From Ridgeia piscesae (lineage: Eukaryota > Annelida > Polychaeta > Sabellida > Siboglinidae), in NCBI GenBank assembly GCA_025642075.2, contig JAODUO010000476.1:139501-203500 (forward strand): a DNA stretch of 64,000 nucleotides, given 5' to 3'. A program made the position numbers and the translations under genes. Shown piece after piece: positions 29,901-44,900 of the stretch (positions are counted from its first letter, which is position 1; each line of letters begins with the position of its first letter). The notes beneath the pieces were generated by a model. The model had not been told where the DNA came from. It worked only from the letters and a program-made list of their open reading frames with translations, and did not search any database.

Positions 29901-32900
29901 CAAGGGTCTTATGTAGCGCAGTATCCAACCCTCAGGATTGGTCAGAGCGCTTTACACTTTACTCCCTGGCAGACCTGTTCAATTGAACACCATCTCGGCT
30001 TCTCTGGAAAGCATTCAGCCATGCGGCAGTTAATTCGCAAAGACTACTCGTACACAGATATTCATCACTGTCTATAGCCAGGTACTCATTCGCACAGCTG
30101 GGTGAACTGGAGCGATGTAGAGTAAAAAACTTGTCCACAGTTTTACACGGCAGCACAGCATTCAAGCAACCTGTCTAATGTGAGCCTAGAGGCAGTGACA
30201 AGCAACCAACGAATTGTTGAATAACTTAAAGATTTAACAGGATTTAACAAGATTGCCAGGTCTAGAGAATCAACTCTAGATGGCAGGTGGACAAGGAAGC
30301 CCTTTGGGTTATTGAGAGTCCAACTTATCTATCTAAATGTACCCCGCCCTTCTTAGGTATATGTCGATTTTATTTTTAATCATTAACATTATTAGCACCT
30401 ACACAATCAGCTGATAATCTGTTCCATTAATTTGTTGTTCTTTGTGAAAATATATAATATCTAGTCTACACTGCTTCTTTGCTAATGTAACTCCATGTCC
30501 TTCTCCCTTCCTTAATCGAGAATTTTTTTTTTCATGGCCCTGCTAACAAAAATGCATATCACTCAAAAGCAGCAGTAACACAAACATAGTGTTTACAACA
30601 AATGCCACATCTGTTATCAACATAATGCCACACATACCTGTTGGAGTAGTGGTTGACAATGGATTAGTGTGACAATGCAGGTAAGGTGTGAGAATAATTG
30701 ACAAGTCCGTTATATCACTGGTTGCTTAGCGACCAGGTTCAACACACCTGCTAAACTGTGACATGCCAATGTGAAGCCCTTGGACATTTTGCTGTGCTTT
30801 TAGTTTATATTATACGTCAAAATGTTGTTCTTGTTGAGCAAAAGAAATGGAAAAGTTGTATTACAGCAAGAACGGGTATGTGAGAAAATCTGGCAAGATC
30901 TGATCTGCTCTTATAATGTAACATGTAAACGTTGTTGCATAGATTTAGTTTGGCAGAGGTCACACACATAATTACAATGCTTTTGGCATTGATTCGGGAT
31001 CTGTTGATGGCATTTTACACTTTGAAACCATTAATCCTGTTGGAATTGTGTGTTGGAATTTTATTTACACCAGCCATGCTGTGATTTTGCATATGCATGT
31101 TTAGCTGATGTGAGCTCCATGATGGAGATGTCATATGATGTAAGACCACAATAAGGTGATCATCCGCCATTACCCGACCAAAGAATACCCTATAGAAACA
31201 GCGTCATGCAGATTGTCTGAATTTCTGTGAGGACATGTGTAGTGAGTTGAAATTATGTTTTTGTGCAGCGTGGCATCAGAGCTGTCAAATTATGACAGCT
31301 GTCAGTCGGTACATTTCTGCGTATTAATACAGTTGTCATTTTGCTTGGTGATGTAATCAGGGCAATCCGTGGGTGGTTCAACCAGAAATGGAGGGGTGTA
31401 AGGTTGGAAAGAAGTTTGTGGGAGCCTGAGGTGTGAGAATTTCACGAATTTTATCACAGACGTTCTGTCTATGGAGGGTAAGGTAAATATGCTGTGAAAT
31501 TTTCTATAACAGATCTCTTCAAGTTTAATAGGAAATGAAGGAAACGTTATAATGGTCGCCTGTGGTGCAAATGTGGTCTGACTCCATATTGCCAGCATTC
31601 CACATGGGCATCAAGCCGTGGACTTTTGAGAGAAGTAAGCAGTCATATGCAATGGCTTTCTTCCTTTTCAATTATCCAGCCTCCTTAACACTTCAAGTTC
31701 ACTGACTGACGTATTCATTCTACTGGGAAATATTCATGCTCCAATTACCACACAAAAGCTACTCATTTATCATTGCCTTCGCTGTCTACAGTATGGAAAT
31801 TGTACTGCTTGGCAGTAGTCGAAAGGGAGTGCTCAAATTAGTATCAGCAGTGATTGAGCAGGGAGTGAAGGAGACTGCCTGTGGCAGTGCTGTGTCATTG
31901 TTACGTAATGCCTTCATTAATGTGAGGTACCGTATTCGTTCTATTAAGCGTACGGGCCCTAATAAGGTTGCACCCCCATTTGTAGCAACATCTTTGTGAC
32001 TTTTTTTACATTTTCTAATATCTAGACTACACTGCTTCTTTGCTAATGTAACTCCATGTCCTCTAGTCTTTCTCTCTCTCTCTTCCTTAGCCGAGAACAA
32101 ATATTTCTGTCAATAGTTTCATACCCATTCAATATTTTGAACACTTCAATCTGATCTCGACTCAATCTTCTGGTTTCTAGTGTTGCTAAACCACATTCTG
32201 TTCATAACTAATATTCCCAAAAAATTGTATAATTTGTGTTGCTGTCCTTTGTATGTCTTCTAGCATATCAATATCATTCTTGCGATAAGGCCTCGATGCT
32301 TGTATACAATATTCTAAATGAGGCCTAACTATTGTTTTAAACAGCGGTATTATTAGTTCTTTTTCCTTGTACACAATATTTCGCCTAATTAATCCAATAA
32401 TTTGGTTTCCCTTCGCTGCTGCAATTCCACACTGCTCTGATACCTTCATGTCAGCACTATAGTTAACCCTAAGTCCTTTTCCTTTAAGGTAATATTTAGT
32501 ACAGTACCATCTGACACCTAAGAGCAATCTCCAAAGCCATTGTTATCTGGTGATTCCATAATTACAGTTAAATTTCAATCCAGTGTCGCAGTAGATTAAA
32601 ATCTCAGCACCTATTCGTGTCACCACCTGGTGTGTTACATTGAACTGATTTTGTGAATGCAACAAAATAGTGATGAAAGAGTGTACACTTATTTAAATGC
32701 ATATTTTGATGTATTTTCATGTCTCGTATATTGTTAAGTGTACTGTACACTTAGTAGAATGAACACGGTATGTGCGTGTGCCTGGTGTGACTAGTCTCGT
32801 CACGTATTAGACCACAGAGGTGTGTGAGACCAGCTGACTGGTTCTAGGCATCTGCTTCCTCATCATGGCTCGTGCATTGCATTGTGGGGCATTACATAAA

Positions 32901-35900
32901 CCATGCAATGCATTGTGAGGGTTTTACATAAGTCATGTGGGGCGTTCACTTGTGTGATTTCACACATGTCATACAGGCTTTATAGACAGGTCTACTGCAT
33001 TTACAATTTACATAGGCTTTGGTCAACAACTTTTGCCATACTTTGCATTTGGCAGCAACAACGTATGAGCAGGTGTGGTGTGCACTAACAAGTTGTGTTA
33101 CCTTTTTACAACTACAACTGCAGAAAATTATATATAATTGGTTTCGTAGCAAAGCGAGAACTTGGTTTCAACTTACTGCGAGATTAAACAGATAACTTTT
33201 TCAGTCTCTTGTACACTGTGATGCTGAGAGTGCAACATATTGAGTGAATTCTCGAAATAACATGGTGTCTTTTACTATACAAAAACAGTTCCAATTGACA
33301 TGAGTTTTGCATGTTTGTTGAGTTGTTCGCCTAAAACAAGTATAGATTTTCAGCAGTGATAGCGAGACAGCCACGGATGCCTAAATGAACATGGGTGCAA
33401 CTACTCTGGTTTCATGCTAGAGTATGAATGTTGAAGTGTTCTTGCTGATGTTGTGTTGGCAACTGGCAAACACTCTTTTGTGTTCTTGCATAGTTGTCAA
33501 ATGACAAAACCATATTAGAGGGTCCGGTCCATAAATGGGCAAGGCAATCCCACAATGCATCTGTGTTCAAAGAAACCGTACTGTCATCCGATCAGTGAAA
33601 CAAAGACAGAGATCACAGCCTTGTTCAGAAATGTCTTCGTGCACTTGACAAGTGGTATAAATCATGTCGGCAGAGCCACTGTGGCTGGATGCTTGCAGGA
33701 GCAGTTGAAATGATGTTAGGTTGAACAGGTCTGGGGAAGGCAAGCATGCCATGGGCTGTATGTGTAAGAACTAGGAATAGCAAATTGATAAATCGACCGG
33801 TTTGTGCCGATGGAACAGTAGCCCTAGGCATTGTCGCCTGGTTCACCTTTGATCTGGGGTCATGTACCAAATGTTTGATACTGTTCAATAGGTACCTTAT
33901 AAGGTGGCTCCTCAGTAGTGACAACCACATCTTAGAGGAGTCTTCTGACTATATTTTAATTTACCATACGTTATAGCATGTTTACCATGAGGTTATATAA
34001 TTATGTTTTAATTCTTTTTTTCATTGGTGTTATGTATTCAGTGGTGTTTTATATTTAGTTATGGTTGTTACTGATTCAACCCCAACCACTGTGACATGTT
34101 ATTTTACAATAAAAAATTCTTATTAGCATCAATTTGCTTTAGTTTGTTTCCTTCGCTAAGTGGCATCATTGTTGTAATTTACTCCCCTCCCCTGATTCAT
34201 TCAACCAAACCATCCTCATGTGAAATATTTAGCATTTCTGTGGCTGAACATTTGCAGCCCCCCAGCGCATGAGAACAACAGGTGGGAAAACAATATTTTA
34301 TTCTCAGTCAGTGTCGTGACATTGACCACACTTGCCCATGAGTTCAGTCACACGTGTTCTGTCTAGCATCCGTGTCACACTTACTTCCTGGATGTGTTGA
34401 TCCGGCAGCTGGCAAAGTCCAACTGACTCATACAGGCTACAGTATCACAGACTTTATCTGCCAATCACGTGTAGATTCACCCCTGGTTCCATACGTCTGT
34501 GTCATCTCATCATCTCACTCATCTCACTCATCTCATAATCTCATCATCTCACACATCTCACTCATCTCATCATCTCACTCATCTCATCATCTCACTCATC
34601 TCATCATCTCACTCATCTCATCATCTCATCACCTCATCATCTCATCATCTCATTATCTCATCATCTCATCATCTAACTCATCTCACTCATCTCACTCATC
34701 TCATTCATCTCACTCATCTCATTCATCTCAATCATCTCACTCGCCCATCACTTCTAGTTGAAAGAATATTATCACATAATAGTATTATTTACTTACATCA
34801 GTGATTTGTTTAAGAATGATAAGCTCCTAAAGTACATGTATACTGTAAATGCATGCATCATGTGTATAGAGCCAACACACACAGCTGCCTTGATTAGGTG
34901 GGAGTTTTGGTTCTCTTCAGACTTGGCACCTGTGTTATCAGGGGTGTGGTTGCTCAGGGTTACCATTGTTTTTTTCTAAATTTTCCGTCACTTTTCTCTC
35001 ACTATGTTCTGTATCAACACTCTCCACTATTGCCCCTAAATACATGGATGTCTTACTCTATCATTATAATTGCCATGTCACTGTAATTTTCCCACCCATT
35101 CTGATAATTGCCTGTGAGAGTAATTGCTCAAGACGGATGTTCTCACAGTTTGGTGGAGCCAGTTGTCAACATGCCTGTGAACAGTCTCTATTGCAGCAGT
35201 GTTGTTGGTCACCCAGAAACAGTTAATTCCCATATATCTCCTAGTTAGTGTGTCTCTGTGTGTGCTTAGGTGTGGTCAATACATAATCTGGCCAACCACA
35301 TGGTCACACTGAATGTGTGGCAGTTTATTAGATTAACAGGAGATTATATGCTTATTCCTCTTAGGCCAGTCTCATTCCAACAGACCAATCCTGCTTCCTG
35401 GCCACTAATTACAGGTCACTGGGGAGCCAAGGGCCACCTTGAATCAGGTGGGACCAGCTGGGGCTCCCACCAACACCAGGATGGTTGTGGCTAATGTATG
35501 GAGCATGTTTGGCAGCCTGGTGGATACCGGGCACATTACTGCAGACACTGCTGCCACCTGCCTGATAATCTGGCATTAACATATGCTGTATCTGTACTAG
35601 ATTCACTCAGATGCATCTTTGTTACTGTTGACACATATTACAACTATAATATGCTGACTATCTTATTCAGTTACACGTAAAGTGTATTACTAAATTCATT
35701 GTGAAACATCCTACCTGTCTTATCAAACAAGTCCGCAAGTTTAGTTATATTTACCTTGATCTACATTGAATTACCTTGAATCATCTTCTACTACGTACTC
35801 GAGGAGTTGCCAAGGAAGGGAGTCAATCACTGACTCGTGTAATCCTCCGCCTTATTTCGTAGATACTTGTCAATATGACCCTTAAATTGGTTTATGCTTG

Positions 35901-38900
35901 CGGACATAACTGCACATCTAGGAAGTCTATTCCAATCATTAACTATCCTTTGAGTAGATTCGTATATCAAGCCTAGAGTGTAATTTGCTTATTTTGTAAG
36001 GGCGCCCTCTTGTTTTGCCATGCTTATTTTCCATGATATTCTATGGTTGTGAGCACGGTTTTATTTCTTTGTCCCTATGATTAGTGGTCTTACATTTTAG
36101 CAAGCACCTTAATCACAACCAAGTGTATTGCACGTAGTGAAACAACGCAGTCAGATAAGTATTGTTACCTGTAAATACATATTTTAATTCTAAAAATATA
36201 GACTTAATGTGTGTAGACAGTGCCATTGTAAACACACTCCTACAACCTGCATATGTACAGACATGAAGGTCTGGGATTAAAAGCTGATGACAGATGGGAG
36301 AGAATGTCACCAGAGTGTTGTCTTTAGGTCTTAGTGTCTAACCGCCGTCTCTACAAACTTACATATCATGTGCATGCATGTTTATGTGTTCTTAGGCCTG
36401 TTTGTCACGAAACTCAGCCATATCATATATCTGTAGTCTCCTCCGACATTCCCTAAATTCTCTCACCGGTTATCTTCTTTCGAAATTGTTCAACCAAATT
36501 ACTTACAATTTGATAATCTAAGTAAAAATAGCATTATGAAAAAATGTATAATCATGCACCACTGCCATCGATAACATTCCCCGAATTCATGGATGTAAGA
36601 TGTCCTGAGTACATCATCAGATTTTGCTGTGGTTTTTTCAGTCAGTAAGATGTGTCTAGGTGTTAGGGCTGGAAGAAACGGGAAGTTTGCTGAACAAATT
36701 TGATTGATTTCATAGTTAAATTTTAAGTCTTAGAATATGACATCATCATTTGAATAGCAGTTAGTGTCCAAAATAATCTACAGAACACATACACATAAAG
36801 GTCAATACTGTCCTGCTGTGTTTGTATACATGTAATACAATGTAAGTTCACTGTAAACTTTAGTCCACCACTGGTGAGTCAGTATTGACAAACACTGTCA
36901 GAATAGGATACACACTTCCTGGATAAGTTCATGCTTGTGCATGTCTTCTGACACATACAGGACACCAAAACACAACAACAAAAACAAGTCTAAAGACATT
37001 TTCTCACAATGTCTGACTTTATCAATATTCAAAGATTCAAAAGAGTTTATTGTCTATTTAACATATTACTTTAAAAACAAAACAAAATCTTCAGTTATAC
37101 ATTAAAATACCAGTAAGGCAGTAATATGATAAGATTGGTCATCACGATACAGTTGTATGGGAACATTAATGTGAGTGTGCAACTGTGCAGCAATACAGAC
37201 TGGAGACCTTGTCTTCACCATATTATTATGTCTTGCTACTTACAATAGTTTCTTGTTCTTTGAAGTACCGGGTATCAACATTGACAACGTGCACTGGGCA
37301 ACTGTGACTGTTGCACACAAGATGGGGGGGGGTAAATGTAATTATGTTTATTGTGTAAGATGACACTCGTTGAGTAGTGTAAGTCACTAGTGTAGAACAA
37401 ACATGTGACCTTTGTGTGAATAACCTGACTGCTTGTTCACATTAGTGTAGGTAACAAAACCCGCTTGCCAAATGTGAAACGGTCAGTTTGGACATTGTCC
37501 CTCAGGTCATGATATTGTGTGGTAGTCTGAGACAAGATATAGGTAGGCAGTTGGGCATGATATCGAATGATAAGATAATCACAGGTAGTTAGCCGGTGGG
37601 CAGAGAAACCTCGAGACAGATAAACAAAGCCACTTTGTCTAGTCTTGATCTAACTAGGAGGTCTCGTGTCTTTGATGTGCCCGCTGTCTATTCTACTTTG
37701 TCTGGCATTGTGTTTCATTTGTACTTTGATGATTCATAGGGTGCAGCATCACAGCTGTGTTTAGGACCCTAAAAAGTATATCATTTGAAATTAATGTTGC
37801 CACGTTTTTTAAGCAGAACAAATAATATAAAGAAATTAAATTACATAACTTGATTTACGTAGCCGATTTGTTTGTCTAAAAAGTGTATGAAACAAAAACT
37901 ATGCTTAGATGATGTGTAACTTGCAGACATTCTAGATCTAAGCAGAAACTTAAATCATTATGTTTGTAATGTAGCTCAACAAACAGATTTTCAGCATTTA
38001 TGCAAATTAATATATTTCCATAATGCCTCAGTAATTTGGATGGAACCCCACTGATCTATGATGTAAGGACTTTTCTAAGTACAATGTTGTGCTTAGATCT
38101 AAATAAAAAGCTCACACAGTTTGGCAGTTTTTCGACACTAACATCTGAAACATTGACATCAACCATTGTTAGTCAAAGCAGAGACGTCACTCTTTGATTT
38201 GTGAAACTGCGTGTTGCTGTGTTTTCTCTAAAGTGTATCATAAGTGTTATAACAAAGAACGCTGTGTGTACATTGACGTAGAGACGTTCATGACTACATG
38301 TGCTCCGATTCTCCAACATTGACTCATAAATCATTTGGTATAATTTTTCTTTTATGTCTGACTGTCACCAGCTGTTAGAATGTTATCTCAGGTCTCAGGT
38401 AGTTTCCTCCAAACAGCCCTAACTTGGAGTTGTCATTCTCTAGAATCAGTGAGTCCACTACAGGTTACACATTACCCCCCATGTGGGATCTTTTACTTCC
38501 CCTGGCATAGACACCAGATAGAAAGGACTAATGGCTTTTAGTGTCTCTTCCGAAAGACACAGGCAAATGTAGGGTGAATGAAACTGCCTAAGTTTTGAAA
38601 CGGCGGTAGGTGGGATTGAACCACCGTCCCCTCGATTGACCACCGCTCCCCACACATGCTGAAATTTAATATTAATAATTTTGAGTTTTAAAATAGACCA
38701 GCAAGTGTTGACAAAACTTATCCCGTTATTATTACTCTCCAGCCCCACTGGGTGCAAACGACTGCTGGTCCATACAGCAATATGCCAACAGCTAACTTTG
38801 GGGCAGTCTAAGCGTATGTCCTCCCAAGTGCCAAGGTCCACTCTCTCTGTTCATTCAGTTCATTTGTCTTGGCTCTACTAAATTACAGTGCATTTGGAAA

Positions 38901-41900
38901 AACAAACTAGTTATTTTATTTGTTTTCCTTAGTTGTCAGTCATTCCTCATATGTCGTCACTAGAATCCCGTTAATATTATTATGAAAAATTTAATTAGCA
39001 AGAGCCAAAATTAAATGGTGACACTTGCTGCCCAAAGTTTGTAATTCCACAGATGAGTGGGTATAAGCTGACAGAAATGGTTTCCAACAGAAATGAATGT
39101 CGTAGGAGACGGGATAAGTTGTGTCAACACTTGGCTGATCTATTTTAAGACTCAAATAATATTACATTTCAGCATGTGATGATCCCAGACAGAATGTTAC
39201 ATTCGCACTGAGACAAGTATAAAGTTACCACTCAAAATCCTGGCTTGTTACTGTGGGGAGCAGTGAATGGGACATGTTGACAGCATGGAGATCTATGTCC
39301 AGTATATCACCAACAAAGCCCCACCCTCTTTTTGTGTTCACTGCTTTGGGGTTTATTTGGAGCCATAATGTCCGCAGTCCAAGTGGGTGGTCTGACCCAG
39401 CATCTGGTGTCATTGTTGGATGGAATCCAGGACAATAAACCATCTGGACAAACCCCTACATAAACCACCTTGGTCACACCCACAGAGTTATGGTCACACC
39501 CCACACTGGACAAAGCCCCATTATGTTAATCTAAATATTGACAGAATCTCATGTTAATATATAATATAGACACAATTTGCCAATATGTTGAAATTCAATT
39601 GCAAGACTAGTTATGGTAATCATCCTCATTTAATTTCTAGACCCCACTTGGATATTTATCCGGATCTGTATGAATCCCAACATTGTCCCAAGGATTCTTT
39701 TCTGGGTTCACATGTTTTTGTTTAGCCATTTTATTTCAGAGCTAGTTTGTTTCCAACCAAATTACCCCCAAAAGTATCACCCCCAAGTAATTTCTTCGTC
39801 TTAGAAAATGTTTGTAAAATATATGTGTTGTGGTCTACTCACTGTAGCTCCAGTGACAGTTTGTGGTTCTTTTTGTGTAGAATTCTGGTCAATAGTATTG
39901 CACCTGTCCTATTCACTGGAGTAATATTGTCTGCCTTCAACTGACGTTTTCACAGTTTCACCGCAGTGGCATGTTAAATATGCTGGTTTGTTTTGTAGTG
40001 TATTGAGAAACTGGAAGCAGTTAGATGAGTCATGTCATGGGTTAGTATCTAGTGTTTAAAATTATCAACAACCCAGACACCATCAAGTGTTGTAGTAACT
40101 TTGAAAATGTCCTAATTTGAAAAAGGGATTTTTTAGTAAATAGTTCCTTTATAATAGTGACGTTTGCATATTTCCAGAATGGGAAATTTAACGCATGCAT
40201 GGTACAAAAACAACTTGGAAATACAGTAAAATATAGAGTCGATCATTTGCTGATAGATGAATGGAGGTTAGTTTCATATTTCTTGTGATGACACTTCCGA
40301 TGAGTTCTGCTGAATGTGAAAGAGGCTTCAGCACATGAGAAGGGAGGAAGGACTGAGTTTCAAAACCGCATGATGTCATCCACAAGTGTAGGCCATCATT
40401 ACCACCAGGGCGCATCCACATGACAAAGGTGACACTGTTGACTCTAACCCACACTATCTACCTGTGGCATGCACCCAGTGGGAGGAAGTCCAACTTCAGG
40501 AGTGGGTGGAAATAAACTCACAGAAAAAAGTCATGGAAATAAAGTCACAGGGAAAAAGTTATGGAAATAAAGTCACAGGAAAAAAGTCATGGAAATAAAG
40601 TCACAGGAAAAAAGTAATGGAAAGAAAGTCACAGGAAAAATGTCATGGAAATAAAGTCACAGGGGGAAAGTTATGGAAATAAAGTCACAGGAAAAAGTCA
40701 TGGAAGGAAAGTCATGGACAGAAAGTCGCAGGAAAAAGTCATGGAAATAAAGTCACAGGAAAAATGTCATGGAAGTAAAGTCACAGTTTTGCCTAGGAAA
40801 ACGTCACAGGAATTAAAGTCGGAAAAAAACTTTATTCAAACACTATTGAGTTAATACAAAGGTTTTGTTTTATACAGTCAAGTGCCAGTGTAGGTCGTTG
40901 ACTCAAGCGAGTGTTCTGAGTCCAGCAGACATTCATATGGTGTTGTTTGGTGCAATTTGCAATACTGATGGTTTTTCTGTCAGTGCTAATATGTTGTCTG
41001 TGATGTCATTTTGTATTCACTGGTCATTAGCCTGAATATCATAAATTTCTGCGCAGTAAGAATTTGGCTTGAACTAGTATGTACCAGTACATTACAAATT
41101 GCCATGCATTATAGCTGCAAAACTACATTACTCATGTAATTATGTTAATGTTATGTTATTTGGACCATCAATTTTTTGTGTGGGACCACCAACTTTTGAG
41201 AATAGGAAGTCCAAACTAACCATCAACATTTGATAGTTGACCACCAACTTATCAGGTAACGTGTGGAACATTGGTAGTACCTGGGGTAGTCCCATCAGGG
41301 TAGCCTATGCTGTCACAGAGGGCTTCTCATGTCCCCTGTGATCTCTCTCATGTGGTGGTTAGGCAGACGGCACCCCAGGGGGTAGGATACTGGTGTTGCT
41401 AAAACTCATGCTTCACAATTAACATAACTAGAACAGATCAAGTTAGACTGGCTAGAAGCAGACTTGTAGTTCAGATGTCACTCACATATTTGAAGGAAGT
41501 TATGCGTAAATCTGATACACTTTTTTGTTTCAGTAACACCATTTTTTTTTAGTTTCGGTGCCCAGGGGTAATGCACTAAGACAGGAATGGACTCTCTCAA
41601 ATTTTCTCAAACTTTTCAGTACAGCCTAAATGAAATCAATGCTAAAACAACCATTTATTTGTATGCAATATTCTATACACTTGACTCATGACTCTTTGAT
41701 ATTAAATATTGAAATTGCTTAACAAATATCTTTTAGAAGCAAATAACACTTAATTGTGTTTTATATGTATTTTGTGTTGAAAATGCACCTCAATATGAAT
41801 GTACTGTATTTCTATGAAGGGTGCTTAATAACATATTAAACGTGTAGTTAAATCATCAGTCAATTATGAAACTTATTGTCAAAATTAGCATAACATTATA

Positions 41901-44900
41901 ATAACTGCAGTCTTATTTATGTATGAATTTGTCAAATTTATGTTAGCTGTTTGGACCAAAATTCCTCAACTCAGTCACATAGAAAACCTAGGTCAGTATT
42001 TTTGTAATTGGTGCAAGGAAAACAAATTACGAAAGTTAGAGCACGCTTATATAACATTACCAGTGTAACATAAGGATGAGGGCATTGACACTAATTTGGA
42101 AAGTTTTTAATTGCTACCACTTAATGATGCATATCAACCTTTTCCTATCATTAGGTTTGATCTATATATGCCTTGACAAGTGCCTGATAAGGCCAGCATT
42201 GTGCAGTGGACCTAATAGGCCGATTTAGTCATCACATCAATCAGAATACACTGCCTGGCTATCTGGTTCTTATCAAGTACAGAAAGCAAAATGTACTTAG
42301 ACGTTTTAAAAACACCCTGTCCTTACAATCACAGCGGATAATTACAAGATTGGGTTCACCTCTTTTTTCATACAGGTGTCGTTTCGGAGTTGCGAATACA
42401 CTATTTATGCGAAGCAGCCTGCTAGTAAATTAAACAGTTTGCCCATCATCCTGTATAGACGGCAGAGATAAGCGACTTCCGGTAAAATGATCCACAAGAA
42501 TCAACTGTGTTTCTATTACATGAGTAACAAAGAAGTCCCACATGTCTGCCGGCCTGAGGCAGTTCTTTCAAATCACATCATTCAGATCGGCTGATAGGAC
42601 TTACTCATTTCTGGGGGTCGTGACAAGAAGGATTGTAGACAGGTCAGAAGAGACTCACATTACCATTTCAATGCAGTCTGTCAGCACGGACTGCTGCATG
42701 ACAAAAGCAAATAAAAAGGATCACTACGATGCGGTCAAATCTGTTTAGAATCTTAGTTTTTTTGTCAGGTATCTGAGAAGGTTTACGTCTTGTCTTCGAT
42801 GTGCATCCTGCCCTAAACCTGTGACACTCCCACTTCTGCACTATTAAAGACTATTAAACACTATTAAAGTATGTTGAATTCGGGATTATCTCTAATGATT
42901 AATGTCTGTTGCACTCTTGAGCTCAGATTTTTTTATACAATTTTGGCACTACAACTTTACTGTTATTATTAATTATTAAATTACATCCAGCATGCATGTC
43001 AGTCACTGATACAGATGCCATTGTATCCTGTTCAGACTGTCACCGCTCTTGTGTGTTTTATTGGAACAGTTCACTTCACAATGAAGACATTGTCTTAGTT
43101 TCCTCAAGCGATATAAATCTCCCAAATGATTGTTACATGTTTTTCAGTCACTGCTCTGAAAAACAGAACCTGCAGTAAATGAAAACAGGTGAAACTGTTA
43201 TATATGTGTCAAGTGACAGCACCACACGCTTTGCCTGAAATGTTAATTTCTAAGTTGTGCAGTCTGTCAGTTTTATTATCATAGCATGTCACTTATAAAT
43301 GAGTACACTGTACATGGAACATTCTACTTATGCAAAAATATCCTGATACAAAACTTTGATTTTTCTCCACATAACTGGGCTTGTGTCCAACACCTGAGGG
43401 GACCTTTATGTGGTCCGGTGGTCCCTTAGTGTAGTTTTGAGTCGATCCATGAGTAGCTTTATGTGAGACCACACTGAATGCGGCTTTCTTTCCGACTCCC
43501 GAGTATGGTTTTGAGTCGACCCCTAAGCCAGCCAGGCACAATGACCAGGGGTTCCGGTTGAGTTGACAGAGCAACCATAACACCAGGCAGGAGGCTAGGC
43601 CAGGCCTGTCACCTGGGGGAGGGAGAGCTGCTGTCACATGGGCTAGGACTTGTAGCAACTGTGGTGACACATCAGTGCTGGTGTCACACGGAAGCCGTCT
43701 GTGTGAGTCGCTGCACTGCTGGTGTGAGACCAGGCTGTGTCTCTGCCAGTGGCTACACTCCCTAGATCACCCACACTCTGCGTGAATGAGTGTGAGGCCG
43801 CTGTGTGTCAGTCTAGCTCTGACGCTGGTCCCCTACACATCCTGCTGGCGGCTCATGTGTCCGGATCTATTCATACGGCGTGTCCGGATATCTTTATACA
43901 GGATGTATTGCCATTCATACAGATACTAACCTCCCTGGTTGCAAGCACTCACTGGATATGGTGTCTGTAGGCTATTAACGATGCCGTGATCACAGCCGAC
44001 ATGTACTGGATTACTACTACAGTTGTTGTGTGTAAACAGTCAATGCTAGGAGACAGGTAAGCGCCATGTCAGCGGAATGTGTTGTCTTCGACGATCTGCC
44101 GGGTCCGACGCGTCGTGCAAGCGTGTTGAGACCACGCAGTTTGTTTCACACGCTAGGATTGTGCCGTGTCGCAAAAGCGCTAGGACGGCCATGCCGGCAC
44201 GCCACCTGCCAGCAGGCTGGGCAAACGTTGAAGCGAAAACAATCGCGGTCGAAACTGCCGACGCACGACGTGGTGAGGAAACATTTGGACGTGGGACAGA
44301 TCGGTGAAACGTTGTACGTGTGCGCGGCAGCAATGGCTGCATCACACGTGGGGATACCAACGCTTCGATACAGAAAGCTGCCTCTGCAGAGTGACGGAAT
44401 GCCACAGCGGACGAGTGTGGCTCAGTTTGAGAGCAACGCGGCTGCTGCCCTCATGCCCTGCTACCACAAGTTCACAATGCCGCGGTCACGCAAACGGGAC
44501 AGTGGCAGCAGGAAGGGGCGCAAGACGAAGAAAAGACCCTCCTCCATAATAGGTATGTTTACCTCTCGTGCCGGTAATAAGTATATTTACTGACCACTGA
44601 CTACCTGTGGTGGTCAGTGGTCAGTACCCACACACGGGTGGTCAGTGACTTTAAAGAGGTGGTTAGTGCCCACAAAGGGGTGGTTAAATTCCCACAAAAA
44701 GGGTGGACAGTAGGCTGGTCATAAGGCCCCAGCTTTATGGTTTGTACCTTCGGACTTTACAGACAAAGCCCAGGAACTTGGCCAACAAAGTGTTTTGAAC
44801 CCTCAATATGTGGGCTGGCCAACTCCCATCTAAATATTGTGTTTCACCTTCATATATAATTATGAGAATTCAAAAAGGTACCTGGTTTAACGGTGTATAC

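Noticed and set aside
34354..34804. Ser/His/Ile-rich frames of 101-135 residues
   Set aside because: Translation of the CATCTCA minisatellite.
43293..43670. Minus-strand frame of 125 residues
   Set aside because: No similarity recognised and no matching splice sites found; probably chance openness in a GC-richer stretch.
44046..44405. Minus-strand frame of 119 residues opposite the nested candidate
   Set aside because: GC-rich antisense shadow; it has no splice or signal support and no recognisable motif.
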